Assembly (NCBI GenBank): GCA_903913865.1
Contig: CAIWMU010000097.1
Location: 1-64,000 of the forward strand
Reading direction: 5' to 3'
Length of the DNA: 64,000 nucleotides
Origin: an uncultured Verrucomicrobia subdivision 3 bacterium
GTDB lineage: Bacteria > Verrucomicrobiota > Verrucomicrobiia > Limisphaerales > UBA8199
Part shown: piece by piece, positions 63,061-64,000 of the stretch
Layout of the letters: each line of letters begins with the position of its first letter
Position numbering within the stretch: position 1 is the first letter of the stretch
Position numbers and translations under genes: made by a program
The notes under the pieces: generated by a model
Told to the model about the DNA's origin: nothing
The model's input: only the letters and a program-made list of their open reading frames with translations
Databases searched by the model: none

Positions 63061-64000
63061 TCAGAGACGCAAAAAGAGCTTGCGCTGATACATGAATCGG
63101 GCAACGGCAAAGACGATCACAGCAATGACCAATCCCATGGCAAGTTCCTCGTAACGACCCAGATACAGCCTGCCGAAATCCCCACCCACAAACCGCTCTG
63201 CGACTTTGTCCATGTCGATGACACAGTGCATCATGTAAATGGTGATGGGGTTCATCCCGATCCAGACAAACGGCTGTGCCCATCCCTTCAAACCCCATCC
63301 CTCGATCAATAAATGGAAGGTCGCCAGAAGCATGCAGCTGTAGCCACAGGCCACAAACACAAATGAGGAGGTCCAAAGCTTCTTGATGACCGGAAACTGG
63401 AAGTTCCAGAGCCATCCCAAGGTGACCAAAATCAGCCCTGCACCAGCCAGATACATCGCCTTCTTGATGTCATTGCGCTTGGACTCACGCATCCACACCC
63501 CCACGAACATGCCGATCAAACAGTTCGCAATCGCAGGCAAAGTGCTCAACAACCCTTCCGGATCATGATCTCCATCCCATTTCCGCAGTGGGAGGTAATT
63601 CTTGTCCACCCAGTTCGTCAGGTTCTGCCCCTCGGCAAAGTTCCCCGCTGTCCCACCCGGCACCGGCACGAAGGTCAGCAAAAACCAATAACCCACCAGG
63701 ATTCCCGCGCACCAGAGAATCCTCCCACGCTTTTCAAAATAACAGAAAATCAACCCTGCAAACATGTAGCACAGCGCAATCCGCTGCAGGACGCCCAGCA
63801 ACCGGATTTTTTCGAAGGGAGTCCCAAATCCGCCATAATAGAAGATTCCCAGCAAATACATGAGCGCCGCGCGCTTGAAAATCCTGATCGCAGCCCCTTT
63901 CCGGCCATGCTGCTCAATCGTCCGGGTAAGCGAAAACACCAGTGAAACCCCGACGATAAAAACGAACATGGGGAATATCAGGTCCTCAAAGTGGAACCCT
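63061..64000 (-). CDS. DUF5009/HGSNAT-like membrane protein (N-terminus beyond window)
   Basis: The visible 312 or so residues continue past the right edge: the frame is open through GFHFEDLIFPMFVFIVGVSL, which matches the first conserved segment of the family, so the gene is truncated by the window and the ATG at 63969 is internal. About ten hydrophobic segments follow, with LLGVLQRIALCYMFAGLIF, CLIGMFVGVW and WIGMNPITIYMMH. This is the pattern of heparan-alpha-glucosaminide N-acetyltransferase-like (NagX/DUF5009) proteins in the inner membrane, which transfer acetyl groups to amino sugars or are linked to N-acetylglucosamine uptake. It is the first visible gene of a minus-strand operon with the ADP-ribosylglycohydrolase-fold protein and the GDPD. 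Confidence 0.9.
   Translation of the reverse strand, partial: GFHFEDLIFPMFVFIVGVSLVFSLTRTIEQHGRKGAAIRIFKRAALMYLLGIFYYGGFGTPFEKIRLLGVLQRIALCYMFAGLIFCYFEKRGRILWCAGILVGYWFLLTFVPVPGGTAGNFAEGQNLTNWVDKNYLPLRKWDGDHDPEGLLSTLPAIANCLIGMFVGVWMRESKRNDIKKAMYLAGAGLILVTLGWLWNFQFPVIKKLWTSSFVFVACGYSCMLLATFHLLIEGWGLKGWAQPFVWIGMNPITIYMMHCVIDMDKVAERFVGGDFGRLYLGRYEELAMGLVIAVIVFAVARFMYQRKLFLRL

Noticed and set aside
62933..63415. Upstream extension of the ADP-ribosylglycohydrolase-like frame
   Set aside because: It overlaps the end of the DUF5009-like gene in another frame and precedes a clear signal peptide at 62932.

Overview
The window looks like a chromosomal segment of a Verrucomicrobiota bacterium, probably a Limisphaerales/Pedosphaera-like lineage. 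This is inferred from content, not from rRNA, which is absent. The pointers are large secreted proteins with autotransporter-associated beta-strand (PATR) repeats, stand-alone pseudopilin-like proteins with the [24 protein letters not shown] leader type, PEP-CTERM proteins, a XylR-type LacI/AraC hybrid regulator and many Ig/LamG/PA14-type secreted proteins. The DNA is moderately GC-rich. One tRNA gene is present. I see no rRNA, CRISPR array, complete insertion sequence or replication origin.

Left part (1-38851) is accessory and mostly devoted to extracellular glycans. After about 1.6 kb with no convincing gene, a minus-strand block runs PATR protein (7409-11077), sulfatase (5544-6962), propeller-type histidine kinase (2246-5404) and NarL/LuxR response regulator (1587-2249). 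The kinase and regulator overlap by ATGA. On the plus strand a XylR-like regulator (11868-13100) precedes a probable single transcription unit of about 18 kb (13237-31296). It holds an Ig/LamG secreted protein, a pseudopilin, a DUF5107-TPR protein, a giant GH30-PA14-PATR enzyme, an SGNH esterase, a second GH30 enzyme and a GH2-discoidin enzyme, with ATGA overlaps at two junctions. The enzyme set (two GH30 enzymes resembling endo-beta-1,6-galactanases, GH2, esterase, nearby sulfatase) suggests breakdown of a decorated, possibly galactan-like, polysaccharide; the substrate is inference. Then come a PEP-CTERM protein, a truncated integrase, tRNA-Leu(UAA), another pseudopilin and a PD40 beta-propeller protein, with a YncE-like propeller convergent to them.

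Right part (39126-64000) is mainly housekeeping: a CHRD/PEP-CTERM protein with a clear terminator, the primary sigma factor rpoD, endonuclease IV, a 2-oxo acid dehydrogenase E1alpha-E1beta-E2 operon, a lipoprotein, a third pseudopilin, a HAD-PfkB pair, then a co-directional minus-strand set gltA, sucC, sucD, YggT-like protein, a small coupled ORF and der. After these come an Amidase_3 cell-wall hydrolase, a beta-CASP metallo-beta-lactamase-fold protein, a small protein resembling the N-terminal domain of IS1182/IS5-type transposases, and a minus-strand operon of a membrane acyltransferase-like protein (cut by the window end), a secreted ADP-ribosylglycohydrolase-fold protein and a tandem glycerophosphodiesterase.

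The most interesting sequence-level observations are a roughly 165-residue domain present three times in two secreted proteins, a shared C-terminal module ending in an aromatic-R-x-x-P type motif in four large secreted proteins, and the tight XylR-led glycan locus that combines a pseudopilin with giant multidomain enzymes. All domain names are from recognition by eye; no database search was possible.
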